A stretch of 64,000 bases of DNA. It comes from Conchocele bisecta. Taxonomy: Eukaryota; Mollusca; Bivalvia; Lucinida; Thyasiridae. This document shows positions 40,623 to 54,100 of the stretch, in pieces. The DNA lies in NCBI GenBank assembly GCA_029237695.1, contig CM055271.1, forward strand, positions 81,789,488 to 81,853,487, written 5' to 3'. How positions within the stretch are numbered: the stretch's first letter is position 1; each line of letters begins with the position of its first letter. Below the pieces are notes generated by a model. That model did not search any database, had not been told where the DNA came from, and saw only the letters and a list, made by a program, of their open reading frames with translations. A program made the translations under genes and the position numbers.

Positions 40623-42177
40623 CTACCCGTGTTTCATCGTCGACCCCATCATCGGGATGTTGCTGTCCTCCTGGTCATTTTCTTCATCACCCTGCTGCTG
40701 TCGCGAACAAGCTTTGCAAGGTTTCCTGGAGAGCGCGTCTGCATTGGAATGTTTCTTGCCAGGTCGGTGTATTACTTCCAGGTTGTACGTTCCAAGTTCC
40801 TGGAGCCATGGAGCTACCTGCCCTGTGGGTCGCTTGAGGTTTCGCATCCAACTTACTGCAGCGTTATCTGTGCGCAGCAAAACTTTCTGCCCATAAAGGT
40901 AGCTGTGGAAGCTTCTGAGTGCCGCGACTACCGCTAGCAGCTCCTTACGTGTAACACAATAGATGCGTTCAGAAGCTGACATAGCTTTGCTTATATATGC
41001 AATAACTCTCTCCTGGCCTGCCTGCTCCTGCGACAGAACAGCCCCTACAGAGTGTTCACTCGCATCAGTGTCGAGGATGAAGTGTACTCCCTGTTCGGGG
41101 TATGCCAGGATGGGAGACTTAGTCAGTTCTGCCTTCATAGTGTCAAATGAAATCTGACAGTCATTTCCCCAAATGAATGCTGCTCCCTTGTCGCATAGCC
41201 TGTGCAATGGCTTTGCTATCTTTGCAAAGTCCTGCACAAACCGACGATAGTATGAGCAGAGACCCAAGAAGCTGCGTACTTGTTTACTGTTTCGTGGGAC
41301 AGGCCAAGATTCCACAGCACTGATTTTGTCAAGGTCAGTGGCGATACCGTCCTTGGATACAATATGACCTAGGAACTTCACCTTGCGTTGGAAAAATATA
41401 CACTTGGACGGTTTCAGCTTCAGGTTCGCTCTGCCCAACCTCTGAAAGACTAATTCAAGTCGCCGGAGGCTGTCTTCGAATGAGGCACTGGGAACGATAA
41501 TGTCGTCCATGTAGACCAGGCAGATGTCCCATTGTAATCCTCGGAGAACGTCTTCCATCAGTCTCTCGAAGGTCGAGGGCGCATTGGCGAGTCCGAATGG
41601 TAGGACAGTGAATTGGTAGAGTCCCATCGTTGTTGCGAACGCCGTCTTCTCCTTATCAGCAGGGTCAAGGCCAATCTGCCAAAAGCCGGAGTTCAAGTCC
41701 ATACAACTGAACCAGCTGGCTCCAGAGAGAGCGTCGAGGCAGTCATCGACTCGTGGGATTGGATACGCATCCTTAATGGTAAGATCATTAACGCGTCGAT
41801 AATCGACACAGAACCGGATCGTGCCATCTTTCTTTGTGACAAGGACTATTGGTGATGACCAACTGCTATTCGATGGTTCGATAACCTTGCGTTCCAGCAT
41901 CGTTTGGACCTCTTGTCGTTCGATATCCCTTTTTCCAATGGGTTGTCTCCTGGGTGGCTGTCGGCATGGTGTTGATGTTCCCGTGTTAATACGATGTTGC
42001 ACCCGATCTGTCTTTTCCAAGATCCTCTTTCGATTTTGCGAAGACGTGTTGATATCTAATTAGTAAGCTCGCGAGTTGGTCAGCTTCTGTGTCGGTCAGG
42101 TGTTCGATACTCCACGTCCACATATCTGCTAGGTGGTCGGGCAACTCCTTATTCTCGGGTTGGTCGATACTCCCCAT
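40623..42177 (-). CDS. pol: Gypsy reverse transcriptase and RNase H (Pol)
   Basis: A long frame covers the RT and RNase H: FCVDYRRVNDLTIKDAYPIP, then LPFGLANAPSTFERLM, and the catalytic VYMDD at residues 169-173 counted from 42,020. RNase H has DTDASEHSVGAVLSQ and ends with HRPGKKHSNADALSR. The N-terminal lead-in (HLADMWTWSIEHLTDTEADQ) is in another frame (42,177-41,986) with one indel near 42,010. The family copies the RNA genome into cDNA and removes the RNA strand. All the core catalytic motifs I looked for are present. Confidence 0.95.
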
Positions 42178-42216
42178 ATTCTCATGGTCAATGCTTCTTC
42201 ATGTGGTCCCTCATCG

Positions 42217-43099
42217 TTAGAACGACTCACAAGTTGCCAAGTGGGGTAGATGAAAATATCTTGGCTTCATTCTCCCAGTGTTGATGAGCTGGACTGTGGC
42301 TATCCGGTCAGCCGTATTTATAACTCCTTCTACCAGGACTGTATCCTTGCTTTTCACAAGGTTTCTTGACTGTGTTAGTAAGCCCGCTTTGGATAATTTA
42401 TCAAAGTTTGGAAGCTCGACGTCTACTAGTATACTGGATTTTGGTGGTACGATTGTCGTATTCATTAGTAGAACACGACTAATGGCCTCGGTTTATTTCA
42501 CCCCCCACCCAGCATGGAATGTTCGCTTTACTTGTGTCAATGTGTAATCTTTTGTAGTCTATTCTGCTAACATACTTTAGCAGAAAATCCTGCCCTATCA
42601 CACCATCTGGTAAGATATCGCATACAATGATGAACTGTTTGAAGTGCACGCCACCTAACTCTAGTTCTATCTCGGTGTAACCATGTACATCAATATCCGT
42701 GCCATTAGCCCCTTTAACCTTATCCGTCATATTAGTCAGTCTCGGGCGGTCATGTTCTTCAATTGAAAAATAGATTCGGTCTGAAAGTAGTGTTGCGGTA
42801 GAACCACTGTCTATCAGAAATGTTGAATTTACCCCCATTAGATGACAGTCCACATAGAGTCCATTGTCCCATTTAGTTATAGTGTCACCCATATGTCCGA
42901 TTCGTTCAGTATGCTCACCAGGCCATTCTTCATCCGCCGGCCCATGGCCTAAAAGGTAGGCGGAATGAAGTTTTCCGACCCTTTGTTTTTCGCGTCTCCT
43001 TTTTGTTCCGTGGTAGCAAATTTCTGGTATATTGGGCATTCTCTTAGTAGATGGTCTTTCGAGTTGCATGCATAGCAGAGTTGTTGTCGTCCCTTCCAT
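42217..43099 (-). CDS. Gypsy aspartic protease and protease-RT linker
   Basis: The frame at 43,099-42,479 is -1 relative to Gag and overlaps its end, the usual arrangement for Gag-Pol frameshifting. After the overlap comes the protease with FLIDSGSTATLLSDR (active-site DSG) and later GVIGQDFLLKY. That frame ends at 42,479. The linker continues in another frame (42,465-42,217) starting NTTIVPPKSSILVDVEL. A stop near 42,217 and an indel near 42,475 break Pol here. Protease would process Gag and Pol. Confidence 0.88.
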
Positions 43100-44256
43100 T
43101 GCCCCATGCTTCCCATAGGTTTGTACTGTGGTTTCCCTTGGTACCCCGTTCTCCTATCTCGTGTGGTTTCCAGTTTTGCCAGTCGCTCCAACACATGCTG
43201 CAAAGCATCATTTCGAGGAGAATTCTCTCTCTCTCTGGGATCTATTTGCGGTTGAGCGCCATTTCCATACTGCCTATTTTGACCATGGTTAAATTGATTG
43301 TCAACGGCCCTCACAGTTGCACGCTTTCTATCGATACTGTCCCCCAACAAAGCCTCATAACGCTCAATTATTTGTATCCCTGATGCGATACTTCCACAAT
43401 CACGGTCAATACAACGGCATTTCATTTCGACTGGTATTATTTTGTATAGCTGGTGAAGAGCTAGGGTCTCTTGTGCGTCTGCACCTAGGTTAGGGTATGA
43501 CCGTTGTGCCATCAACCGAAGGTCGTCCCCTAGAGAAGCGATGTCCTCCCCCGGTTTCCGCTGCCTGGTCTCGAACTTGGTCAGGTAACGGTTTTGCTGC
43601 CTCGTGCTGCCAAACCGCTCTGTCAGCTTGCATACCAGTATCATGTATGAATTACGCTCCGACGGTGTCAAGCCCAAGTAGTAGGATCTTGCGTGACCCT
43701 TCAAGCAGGAAGCGAGCGTCAGCGTTTTATCGCGGTCTGCCCACCGACCTAGTTCCGCACAATTCTGGAAATGCGAAATGTATTGATCCCAATCATCGGT
43801 ACCATCAAAAGATTCAGGTTTTATCTGTAGATGGGGTTGAGACGGTCGGTAATTATAATGTGGCTCTCTTATGCCGAGATTGTCGTCGTATCTATGTTCG
43901 GAGGGGATATGTTGCCTGCGACGTCCGGGTGGCGACCTATACCGCATCGGACTCACAGAGTTGTTGCGGTTTCCATTGTGCTCTTCGCCCAAGTCGGACC
44001 GATCGCGATATTCCCTGCGATGTCTGTGACTGTATTCCATGTCGCGCCTGATGTCATCGCTGTGGGACCTCCTTCGTCGACCGCCATCTGCAGGCACTGG
44101 AAGAATGTGGCGTTCATCGTCATCGTCGGAGTCGCCAGCAATGTCTCGAATTATTACGTCTGCAGGCGGTGGTTGTGATGTATCATCATTATTACCTCGT
44201 TCGTTGTCTTTATTCATGTTGAATTCCACCTCGGTGTCGCAATCAGATTCCGCCAT
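42949..44256 (-). CDS. gag: Gypsy Gag
   Basis: 435 residues, intact. An acidic and Arg-rich N-terminus (RRRRSHSDDIRRD) precedes the capsid-like retrotransposon Gag domain at about residues 150-290 (ESFDGTDDWDQYISHFQNCA, LASCLKGHARSYY, LTERFGS). One CCHC zinc knuckle lies near the C-terminus, CYACNSKDHLLREC. ATG44256 follows the primer-binding site by about 190 nt. Gag forms the particle and packages the RNA. The protease frame begins before the Gag stop. Confidence 0.95.
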   Translation of the reverse strand: MAESDCDTEVEFNMNKDNERGNNDDTSQPPPADVIIRDIAGDSDDDDERHILPVPADGGRRRRSHSDDIRRDMEYSHRHRREYRDRSDLGEEHNGNRNNSVSPMRYRSPPGRRRQHIPSEHRYDDNLGIREPHYNYRPSQPHLQIKPESFDGTDDWDQYISHFQNCAELGRWADRDKTLTLASCLKGHARSYYLGLTPSERNSYMILVCKLTERFGSTRQQNRYLTKFETRQRKPGEDIASLGDDLRLMAQRSYPNLGADAQETLALHQLYKIIPVEMKCRCIDRDCGSIASGIQIIERYEALLGDSIDRKRATVRAVDNQFNHGQNRQYGNGAQPQIDPRERENSPRNDALQHVLERLAKLETTRDRRTGYQGKPQYKPMGSMGQWKGRQQLCYACNSKDHLLRECPIYQKFATTEQKGDAKNKGSENFIPPTF

Positions 44257-44442
44257 CTCTGTTACTTTTAATGTAAATGTGTCGTCTTTACTTTAATCAA
44301 GTTTCAGGGATAATGTAACAAATAAAGTAACTATTTAAAATAACTATTATTTTATTTACAATATTTTACCACCACATATCTCAGGATTGTTGCTGCACCA
44401 AGCGTAGGTTCGTATCACTGGATATCAGATAGGAAAACTGAT

Positions 44443-44460
44443 ATCCCACTTCTGACACCA
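44443..44460 (-). promoter_or_regulatory. Primer-binding site (tRNA-Leu type)
   Basis: On the minus strand TGGTGTCAGAAGTGGGAT begins two bases after the 5' LTR. It is complementary to a tRNA 3' end of the form ATCCCACTTCTGACACCA, which is that of metazoan tRNA-Leu. Confidence 0.88.
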
Positions 44461-44462
44461 AA

Positions 44463-46245
44463 TGTAAGGGACCTGCAGTCTGGTTTTTGTCAGGATGATT
44501 ATCCAGATATAGGGTTTGGCAGCTCCGCACCAACAAGGATGTACCTATCAACTAAATATTGGCTGAGAATATAATATGAGAGCGAATGTCAATTCAACAA
44601 GTTTAATAAAGTCTTAACACATGTAACAACAGTTAAAGTATTCTTTACAGCGTAATATTATGTACAGCGGTTATTTTGTCAGGATATCCGATGTGGTACT
44701 CCTTGTCGATGCCTATAAATGAAAGCGGAGCAAGGCCGATCAGGTTCGCGCACGCGTCTCAAATACAACGGATCGCGATGGTATTTGGATGGTATATGTG
44801 GTGGGATCTAACCGTAGTGAACCAATACTTAATTTAACATGGGAAGTTACAATACTACACAATGCCTTATTCTCTTGTGAAAGTGATTTATGTATCAAAC
44901 ACGCCACTAGAAATCACTATTATAAGTGCATAGTCACTGCACTAAAACATAAGGAATTGGCGTTTAGCCACTCCACTAATTCATAAAATAGTAGTTTGTT
45001 TGTATTCACGTTTGTGTATTAGCCACTGCGCTAATATAAAGAACGTTGCCAAAACATCAGGGGTTTTAAGCACTCTAATGGGATTCAGTCCTGTTTTGTG
45101 TATTAGACACTCCACTGGCACTGAGCGTTCAGTGTTTATAAATTAACACGATGTGGATCAACCGAGTCTTTGGTAATAATTAATACAAGGTAATATTGTG
45201 TATCTGTATTTGACACTTACAATGAGTTTAATAGAAGCAGGTAAGTGCACAAGTATCAGTATTGGCTCAAATAAAGCTGGTTATTGGTTTCGTCGAGTAT
45301 TGGTTTTTCGAAAAGTAGCGCCTATGCAACAATGTAGTAACTACGATTAGATGCTGAAACTGGCTGTGCGCCGTTCTTTTATAGACATCTCAGAGTACCA
45401 CGTGATGGCTATTAACCAATGAAAACACTGGAAATTTGGATCATTTCCTACGGTTTGCTCATAAAACAGTTAATAGTATTCTAACTAGGAACTCCGGTCG
45501 GTACAAGTACAAGTAAGGATTGTAATTCAAAAGTGTCAGAGAGATGGAGTTTGTAACAACAGAGAAAATGGAATAAAACGAGCGAATGAAAGACGCGGTT
45601 TGATTTGACATTCAACACTATGAATACCTAAACACTACACTACATACACGTAGGAAATAATCCACGTTAAACAGGCAATGTTTAACGCGAAAAACAACTC
45701 TTAATCCTATTAAAACATTATTCCTAGGGAGAAAAATCGGAAGTTAACCAATATTTGTGTATTATACTTGGTAGATCTCACAGCTTCCGATAATTTGTCG
45801 ATACACCCGGGCGCACCGGTTCAAAGGTCAAACTCGCGGAAGTGAAAGTTTAGAGAAATGTCTTGATCCAAAAATCAGTCAGTTTTAACCAAATATCAGC
45901 TAAATTATGACTTGTCATTACTCATGACACCTTCCAATGGGTGTTTGCATATAGACAGACTTCAGTTACGCTCGGATATGTGCTAAATTCAGACCGAATA
46001 TCGGATTATACGGTGCAGAATATGTCATTTCCACATTGTGGCAGAAATGAACACATGTCAAACAGAGAACAATAATGGGAATCTCAACCTCCAAGTAACC
46101 TCTGCAACTAATCAACATGTGTCGGTAAGCATGGTTAAATATTCAACATGTTCTCGTGTTATAGTACATTACAGTTTGCAGTGTTTAAAGATGGGTGGGG
46201 TAACAAGTGACAAAGGACACATGGCCACAATCCCTGATCCTTACA
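44463..46245 (-). repeat. 5' LTR of the Gypsy element
   Basis: Near-identical to 33,664-35,446. It holds the element promoter by position; no specific box was assigned. Confidence 0.97.
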
Positions 46246-49200
46246 ATATAATGGCTTATAGGACCCACAAATATCAATTCTTAGAATCAACGTTTACTGG
46301 TTGTTCCCTGTTAGTGATAATATAATGGCTTATAGGACCTACACATATCAATTCTTAGAATCAACGTTTACTGGTTGTTCACTGTTAGTGTTAAATATAA
46401 TGGCTTATAGGACCCACACATATCAATTCTTAGAATCAACGTTTACTGGTTGTTCACTGTTAGTGTTAATATAATGGCTTATAGGACCTACACATATCAA
46501 TTCTTAGAATCAACGTTTACTGGTTGTTCCCTGTTAGTGTTAATATAATGGCTTATAGGACCTACACATATCAATTCTTAGAATCAACGTTTACTGGTTG
46601 TTCACTGTTAGTGATAATATAATGGCTTATGGGACCCACACATATCAATTCTTAGCATCTACGTTTACTGGTTGTTCCCTGTTAGTGTTAATATAATGGC
46701 TTATATGACCCACAGATGTCAATTCTTAGAATCAACGTTTACTGGTTGTTCACTGTTAGTGTTAATATAATGGCTTATAGGACCCACACATATCAATTCT
46801 TGGAATCAAAGTTTACTGGTTGTTCACTGTTAGTGTTAATATAATGGCTTATAGGACCTACACATATCAATTCTTATAATCAACGTTTACTGGTTGTTCA
46901 CTGTTAGTGATAATATAAGGGCTATAGGACCCACACATATCAATTCTTAGCATCTACGTTTACTGGTTGTTCCCTGTTAGTGTTAATATAATGGCTATAG
47001 GACCCACACATATCAATTCTTAGAATCAACGTTTACTGGTTGTTCACTGTTAGTGATAATATAATGGTATAGGACCCACACATATCATTCTTAGCATCTA
47101 CGTTTACTGGTTGTTCCCTGTTAGTGTTAATATAATGGCTTATAGGACCCACACATATCAATTCTTAGAATCAACGTTTACTGGTTGTTCACTGTTAGTG
47201 ATAATATAATGGCTATAGGACCCACACATATCAATTATTAGCATCTACGTTTACTGGTTGTTCCCTGTTAGTGTTAATATAATGGCTTATAGGACCCACA
47301 CATATCAATTCTTAGAATCAACGTTTACTGGTTGTTCTCTGTTAGTGTTAATATAATGGCTTATAGGACCCACACATATCAATTCTTAGCATCTACGTTT
47401 ACTGGTTGTTCCCTGTTAGTGTTAATATAGTGGCTTATAGGACCCACACATATCAATTCTTAGCATCAACGTTTACTGGTTGTTCCCTGTTAGTGTTAAT
47501 ATAATGGCTTATAGGACCCACACATATCAATTCTTAGAATCAACGTTTACTGGTTGTTCCCTGTTAGTGTTAATATAGTGGCTTATAGGACCCACACATA
47601 TCAATTCTTAGCATCAACGTTTACTGGTTGTTCCCTGTTAGTGTTAATATAATAGCTTATAGGACCCACACATATCAATTCTTAGAATCAACGTTTACTG
47701 GTTGTTCTCTTTTAGTGTTAATATAATGGCTTATAGGACCCACACATATCAATTCTTAGAATCAACGTTTACTGGTTGTTCATTGTTAGTGTTAATATAA
47801 TGGCTTATAGGACCCACACATATCAATTCTTAGAATCAACGTTTACTGGTTGTTCCCTGTTAGTGTTAATATAGTGGCTTATAGGACCCACACATATCAA
47901 TTCTTAGCATCAACGTTTACTGGTTGTTCCCTGTTAGTGTTAATATAATGGCTTATAGGACCCACACATATCAATTCTTAGAATCAACGTTTACTGGTTG
48001 TTCTCTGTTAGTGTTAAAATAATGGCTTATAGGACCCACAAATATCAATTCTTAGAATCAACGTTTACTGCTTGTTCCCTGTTAGTGATAATATAATGGC
48101 TTATAGGACCTACACATATCAATTCTTAGAATCAACGTTTACTGGTTGTTCACTGTTATTGATAATATAATGGCTATAGGACCCACACATATTAATTATT
48201 AGCATCTACGTTTACACACACTTGGATTGTTAACCCTGTTGTGATTAATATAATGGCTTATAGGACCCACACTATCAATTCTTAGCATCTAGTTTACCCG
48301 TTAATATAAGTCATACTGTTAGCTGAATATATAAGGCTATAGGACCCACACACATATCAATTCTTTAGTTCATCTACGTATACTTGTGTTAGTTCCCTGT
48401 TAGTGTTAATATAATGGCTTATAGGACCCACACATATCAATTCTTAGAATCAACGTTTACTGGTTGTTCTCTGTTAGTGTTAATATAATGGCTTATAGGA
48501 CCCACACATATCAATTCTTAGCATCTACGTTTACTGGTTGTTCCCTGTTAGTGTTAATATAATGGCTTATAGGACCCACACATATCAATTCTTAGAATCA
48601 ACGTTTACTGGTTGTTCTCTGTTAGTGTTAATATAATGGCTTATAGGACCCACACATATCAATTCTTAGAATCAACGTTTACTGGCTGTTCTCTGTTAGT
48701 GTTAATATAAGTGGCTTATAGGACCCACACACTATCAATTCTTAGCATCACGTACTGGTTACCCTGGTTAGTTATAAGGTGGCTATAGACAACACATAAT
48801 CAATCTAGAATCAACGTACTTGTCCTTTCTGTTAGTTGTTAATATAATGGCTTATAGGCCCCCACACATATCAATTCTTAGAATCAACGTTTACTGGTTG
48901 TTATGTTAGTGTTAATATAATGGCTTATAGGACCCACACATATCAATTCTTAGAAATCAACGTTTACTGGTTGTTCACCCTGTTAGTGTTAATATAATGG
49001 CTTATAGGACCCACACATATCAATTCTTAGCATCAACGTTTACTGGTTGTTCCCTGTTAGTGTTAATATAATGGCTTATAGGCCCACACATATCAATTCT
49101 TAGAATCAACGTTTACTGGCTTGTTCATCTGTTAGTGTTAATATAATGGCTTATAGGACCACACATATCAATTCTTAGAATCAACGTTTACTGGTTGTTC

Positions 49201-49395
49201 ACTGTTAGTGTTAATATAATGGCTATAGGACCCACACATATCAATTAGATCAACGTTTACTGGTTGTTCTCTGTTAGTGTTAATATAATGGCTTATAGGG
49301 ACCAAATATCAATTCTTAGGAATCCAACGTTCTTTCTGGTTGTTCATGTAGTTGTTAATATAATGGCGTGTAGGATCCTAACACATATCATTCTG
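46246..49395. repeat. 74-bp satellite, main array
   Basis: About 42 units of the same 74-bp repeat seen left of the retrotransposon. Units differ mainly at GAATCAACG/GCATCTACG and TTCACTG/TTCCCTG/TTCTCTG, and variants recur in a mixed order. 48.2-48.4 kb and 48.7-48.85 kb are strongly indel-damaged. Confidence 0.97.
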
Positions 49396-51130
49396 TTGGA
49401 GACTAGTAGCTGATGATGTTGTCAAGTTTGGTTGGGTGAGGTGCGACAGTGGCTGAGAACGGACTTAAATTACAAGGTGTAATTGAAGTGTGAAGGTAAC
49501 GGACAGACGTACAGACAGGTGGAAAAAATTAAATGACCCCTGACTTAATCGTCATGGGGGGCATAAAAACTATTCATAACTCAACCTACATTGGACTAGT
49601 TTTGCGTGCTTTTGGCAGTAGAGGCAAAATGGGTTAATACGGGGCGACTCCTTTGTCGCCCGCTATATGGTACGCGTATATGAAAACTTCATTCAGTGAA
49701 ACTAGGTTGAACATATGATTGAAAGCTGTAAAATTTGTTTTCCGTAAACGATAAACCAAGCAGACGGGTGTTCAAATTTACAACACGTGGTATTACTAAT
49801 ACGGGCAGACGAATAATTTGGCCCGAAGGGCCAATGCTTCTAAAAAAAAAATGTAGATAACATCGGAAAGTATACATAATATAGATTACGAAGTTACTGC
49901 ATTTCAAAATTTGTGTTGTCGTTATGGAAGACTCTAAAGTTGCTTTTATTCACAACGCTGAGAGTCCCCGGATGAGTAGAATGCCTTAAGGTGGATTGGA
50001 ATATTTTATGGGAAAAAAAAGAAAAAGATTTGCAACGAAATGGAGTTTCATTATTCCGTATTTATTTTAACACCTTTCTCTCTCTCACACCCATGTCTCT
50101 GTCTGTCTGTCTGTCTGTCTGCGTCCAGGTTTAGGACGATTTAGCGTCCAGGGGGGGGGGGCGGGAAAAAATCGATGTTTTTTTTTAGGGGTTTCGTGAT
50201 TTTTTTACATGTTTTGGATCATTTATCAACTAAAAAATATCAAAAAATTTCACCGGGATGCCTGGTACACGGGGTCGTAATCGACCCCTGGGTAGGCATT
50301 GCCTACCTTTTCTCAAATATGTTAATCTAATTTCAGCTTTACAATGGATGTTTATATACAATGTCCTTTAGAAAAATTACTTACGTACACTCATAAAGAA
50401 TAAATTCGCCAATTTTCATGAAGAGTGATCCGACATTTAATAAAAAAATTATGACAATTATAATTTTTCGTCTGGTCTGTCCGAAGCTGTCGGTTGTCGA
50501 CCGACAAAAAGGTAGGGATGCCTTACCTTTTTCAAAAAAAAAATATTTCGGGTCATATTTCCGATCACAGTGCATTGTTCGACAGAAATTATACATGTTA
50601 TATCTTGTATATATAGGTAATTTAATTTGCCCAAGTTGCATAAATTCATATGAAAATAAAATATAAGGTGGTACATACTTTTCAATTACAAATTTTCTCA
50701 AATTTCTGAACCGACAAAAACCGACAAACAGGACCAAAAACGACAAACAGTATTTTCTAATATTATGAAAATTATCGTTTTTTATTGGACGAAACATACT
50801 TTCCACGCTAGATTTCCATACTCTTGATCATATTATAATTTATTTGACTGTAAGGGAGTTTTTTTTTTAAAATAATGGACACCGTTTTCCGACAAAACGC
50901 ATCCGGTGAATTTGTCCTGATATGTGTTCAAATACGCCTATTCTACTAACGGCCCTTCGCATTTCGCGACTATAAATCAAGGTTATCATTTATATAATGT
51001 GAAGAATGTTTGTCACCATGGCAGACAAATACATTTCGGTCGTGGGGGGGAGGGGGCGGCGGTGGGGCGGGGGGGGGGGGGTGGGTTTGCGGGGAAGTAG
51101 GTGCTAGTACCCATCGATTTATGCCGTTAC
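49396..51130. other. Largely unique AT-rich sequence, no supported gene
   Basis: It contains CTGTCTGT repeats (about 50,100-50,125), G-runs at about 50,150 and 51,040-51,090, and ACCGACAAA-type words at 50,500-50,760. The open frames of 70-140 codons have no recognisable domain. Confidence 0.6.
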
Positions 51131-51149
51131 ATTATACAATACAATAGTG

Positions 51150-54100
51150 GGGGTCGCAGGGGTACAGTTGCAGGGGCCATGTGTAGTGGAGGTGACCAGG
51201 GTGTAGATGGATGGGCACATAGTTAGAGAAGAGGCCACTGTGTAGTGGATATAAAAAAAAATGGAACGGCCCATTCTTTAGTGGCGGTTCCCGTACGTAG
51301 TGGAGGGAACGAGCATGTGGAGGGCACCAGGGTGTAGTGGATGGACCCCAGTGTGTAGTAGAGGGTCCTCGCGTTGTGGATGGGCCATGTTGTAGGCGCC
51401 CCAGGGGTGTGTAGTAGGGGGCGCCAGGAGGGAAAAAAAAAAAAAATAGAGGGGCGCCAGGGTATAGAGAAGGGCCCCAAAGTGTAGTGGAGGGCACAGG
51501 GTGTAGTGGATGGGCCTCAGGGTGTGGAGGGGCCATGTTGTGTTTGGTAGGGGTTTCAGGAGTAGAGGACGGCGACAGGGTGTAGTGAAGGGTGCCAGTG
51601 TGTAGTAGAGGGCACCAGGGGTTAGTTGAGGCACCAGGGGGTAGTGGAGGGGCACATTTTTTTAAAAATTGTTTTTAGGGGGGGGTGGGGGCACCAGTAT
51701 GTTAGTGGAGGGCCCAGGGTGTAGTGGAGGGCCCATGGTGTAGTGGAGGACCCCGTGATGTAGTGGAGTGCACAGGTGTAGCTGGACGGCACCAGGGAGT
51801 ATGGAGAGTGCCTGTTGTGTAGTGGAGGGCACCAGGGTGTAGTGGAGGGGCCACCAGGGTGAGTAGGTGGCCATGGAGCGTTTGTAGGGCTAGGGTGTTA
51901 GAGGATGTAGTGGAGGGTACCAGGATGTAGTGGAGGGCCCCAGGGTGTAGTGGAGGGCCCCAGGGTTTAGTGGAGGGCCTCAGGGTATAGTGAGTGGGCA
52001 CCAGGGTGTGTGGAGGGCCATGGTGTGTTGTAGGGGCCCGGGTGTATAGGGCCATGGTGGTTTCGTAGGGGCTCAGGGTTTTGTAGAGGGATGTAGTGGA
52101 GGGGTACCAGAAATGTTAGTGGAGGGCCCCAGGGTGTAGTGGAGGGCCCCAGGTGTAGATGGAGGGCACCCACCCAGGGTGTAGAGGGGCATGGTGTTTT
52201 GTAGGGCCACAGGGGAGTAGTGGGGCCCCAGGGAGTAGTGGAGGGGCCCCGTGGTGTAGTGGAGGGCCCCAGGATGTTAGGGGTTGGAGGCACAGGGTGT
52301 ATGTGGGAGGGACAGCCGACAGCATGGGGCCATACTACACGTTGGTGTGCCCTTTTTATTGCGCCGCTAACCTTGGGTTGCCCTCCACTCACACCTGGTG
52401 CTATCACTACGCCTGGTGCCCTCCACTTACACCCTGGGGCCTCCACTACACACTGATGCCTCCACTTACACCTGATGCTCTCCACTACAACATGGTTCCA
52501 TCCCACTACATACTGGCGCCTTCCATAATACCTGGGCCCCTCCACTCTACATTATGGGCCCTCCACCAATTACCATGGGGCCTCCACTACTCACTGGCAC
52601 CCGCCACAACACTCGGAAAACCCTCCCCTTAATCATGGTGCCCTCCAACTGCACAATGGTACCCTCCACTACACCCTTGGTGCCCTCTCTACACCCTGGG
52701 CCCCTACAAACACCAGGCCCCTGAAAAACCCTGAGGGTGACAGTATGTAGTGGAGGGCACCAGGGTGTAGTGCTGGCACTGGGTGTACATGGAGGGGCCA
52801 GGGTGTAGTGGAGGGTCACCAGGGTGTTGTGGTAGGGCCCCCGCGTGTAGTGAGGGCGGCACTGTTGTATGGGAGCCGCCCCGTGTATGTGGAGGGCACA
52901 GAGTTTAGTTGGAGTGCCCCATGGTAGTAGTGGAGGGCACCATGGTGTAGTGGAGGGCCCCCCAGGGTGTAGTGGAGGGCACCAGGGGTGTGTGTGGAGG
53001 GCCCAGGTTGTGTATGGGCAATGGTATAGATGAGGGAGTGCCCTCATTACACCCTGGTGTCCTCCACTACACACGGCACCCATCAATAAATTGGCGCCTC
53101 AATCTATACCAGGTTCCCTCATCTACACCCTGGGCCCCTACAAAACACCATGGCCATCCACACGCTGGCCCTCTTACTACACATGGGGGTCCTCCACTAC
53201 CACCCTGGTGCCGTCCACACGCTCGGGCCCTCCATAGACAGGGCCGTCACTACACCACTGGTGCCTCCAAAACACTCGGGGCCCTCCACACGCAATACTC
53301 CTCACTACATCTGGCGCCCTCCACAAACACACTGGGACCCTTCATACACATTGGCGCTCTCCACAACACCGGGGGCCTCCACCTATGGAGGCCATGGTGT
53401 TTTGTACGGGGTTTCAGGGTGTAGAGGACGGCGCCAGGTGTAGTGAAGGGTGCCAGTGTTAGTAGAGGGCACCAGGGGTAGTTGAGGGCACCAGGGGGTG
53501 TGGAGGCACCAGTATGTAGTGGAGGGAACAGTTATGTAGTGGAGGGACCCATGGTGTAGTGGAGGGCCCCAGGGTGTAGTGGAGGGCCCCGCCCCGTGTT
53601 GTGTGGAGGGCCCCAGGGATGTAGTTCGGAGAGCACCAGTGTTGTAGTGGAGGGCCCCAGGGTGTGAGGGTCATGGTGTTTTGTTAGGGGCCCCTGGTTT
53701 AGAGGAGGGCGTCAGGGTATAGTGGAGGGTGCCAGTGTGTAGTGGAGGGCACCAGGGTGTAGTGGAGGGCACCAGGGTGTGTAGGGGCCATGGAGGTTTG
53801 TAGGGGCTCAGGGTGTAGAGGATTATGTAGTGGAGGGTACCAGGATGTAGTGGAGGGCCCCAGGGTGTAGTGGAGGGCCCCAGGGTGTAGTGGAGGGCCT
53901 CAGGGTATAGTGGAGCGCCCCGTGTGTGTGGAGGGCACCAGAGTGTAGTGGAGTGGCCCCATGGTGTAGGGTAGGGGCACCATGGTGTAGTGGGTGGGCC
54001 CCCAGGGTGTAGTGGAGGGCAACAGGGTGTAGTGGTGGGCCAGGGTGTGGAACTACATAACAACCCTGGTGCTCTCTACACTACACGCTGGCAACCTCCA

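Larger units (their letters stand above)
33664..46245 (-). mobile_element. Full-length Gypsy (Ty3)-type LTR retrotransposon
   Basis: 12.58 kb on the minus strand. LTRs are 33,664-35,446 (3' LTR in element sense) and 44,463-46,245 (5' LTR), both 1,783 bp and TG...CA bounded (TGTAAGG...CCTTACA on the plus strand). ATAT is duplicated at 33,660-33,663 and 46,246-46,249, and rejoining the flanks restores one 74-bp satellite unit, which proves insertion into the array. A tRNA-Leu-type primer site and a purine tract are adjacent to the LTRs. The gene order Gag, protease, RT, RNase H, integrase is that of Gypsy. An extra zinc-finger ORF follows integrase. By eye the LTRs differ by about ten substitutions and a similar number of indels, so it is young. 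Frame breaks in pol may be real or sequencing errors. Confidence 0.97.

Noticed and set aside
50381..50806. 141-codon minus-strand open frame
   Set aside because: AT-rich, no recognisable domain, and overlapping plus-strand frames of similar quality; too weak to call a gene.
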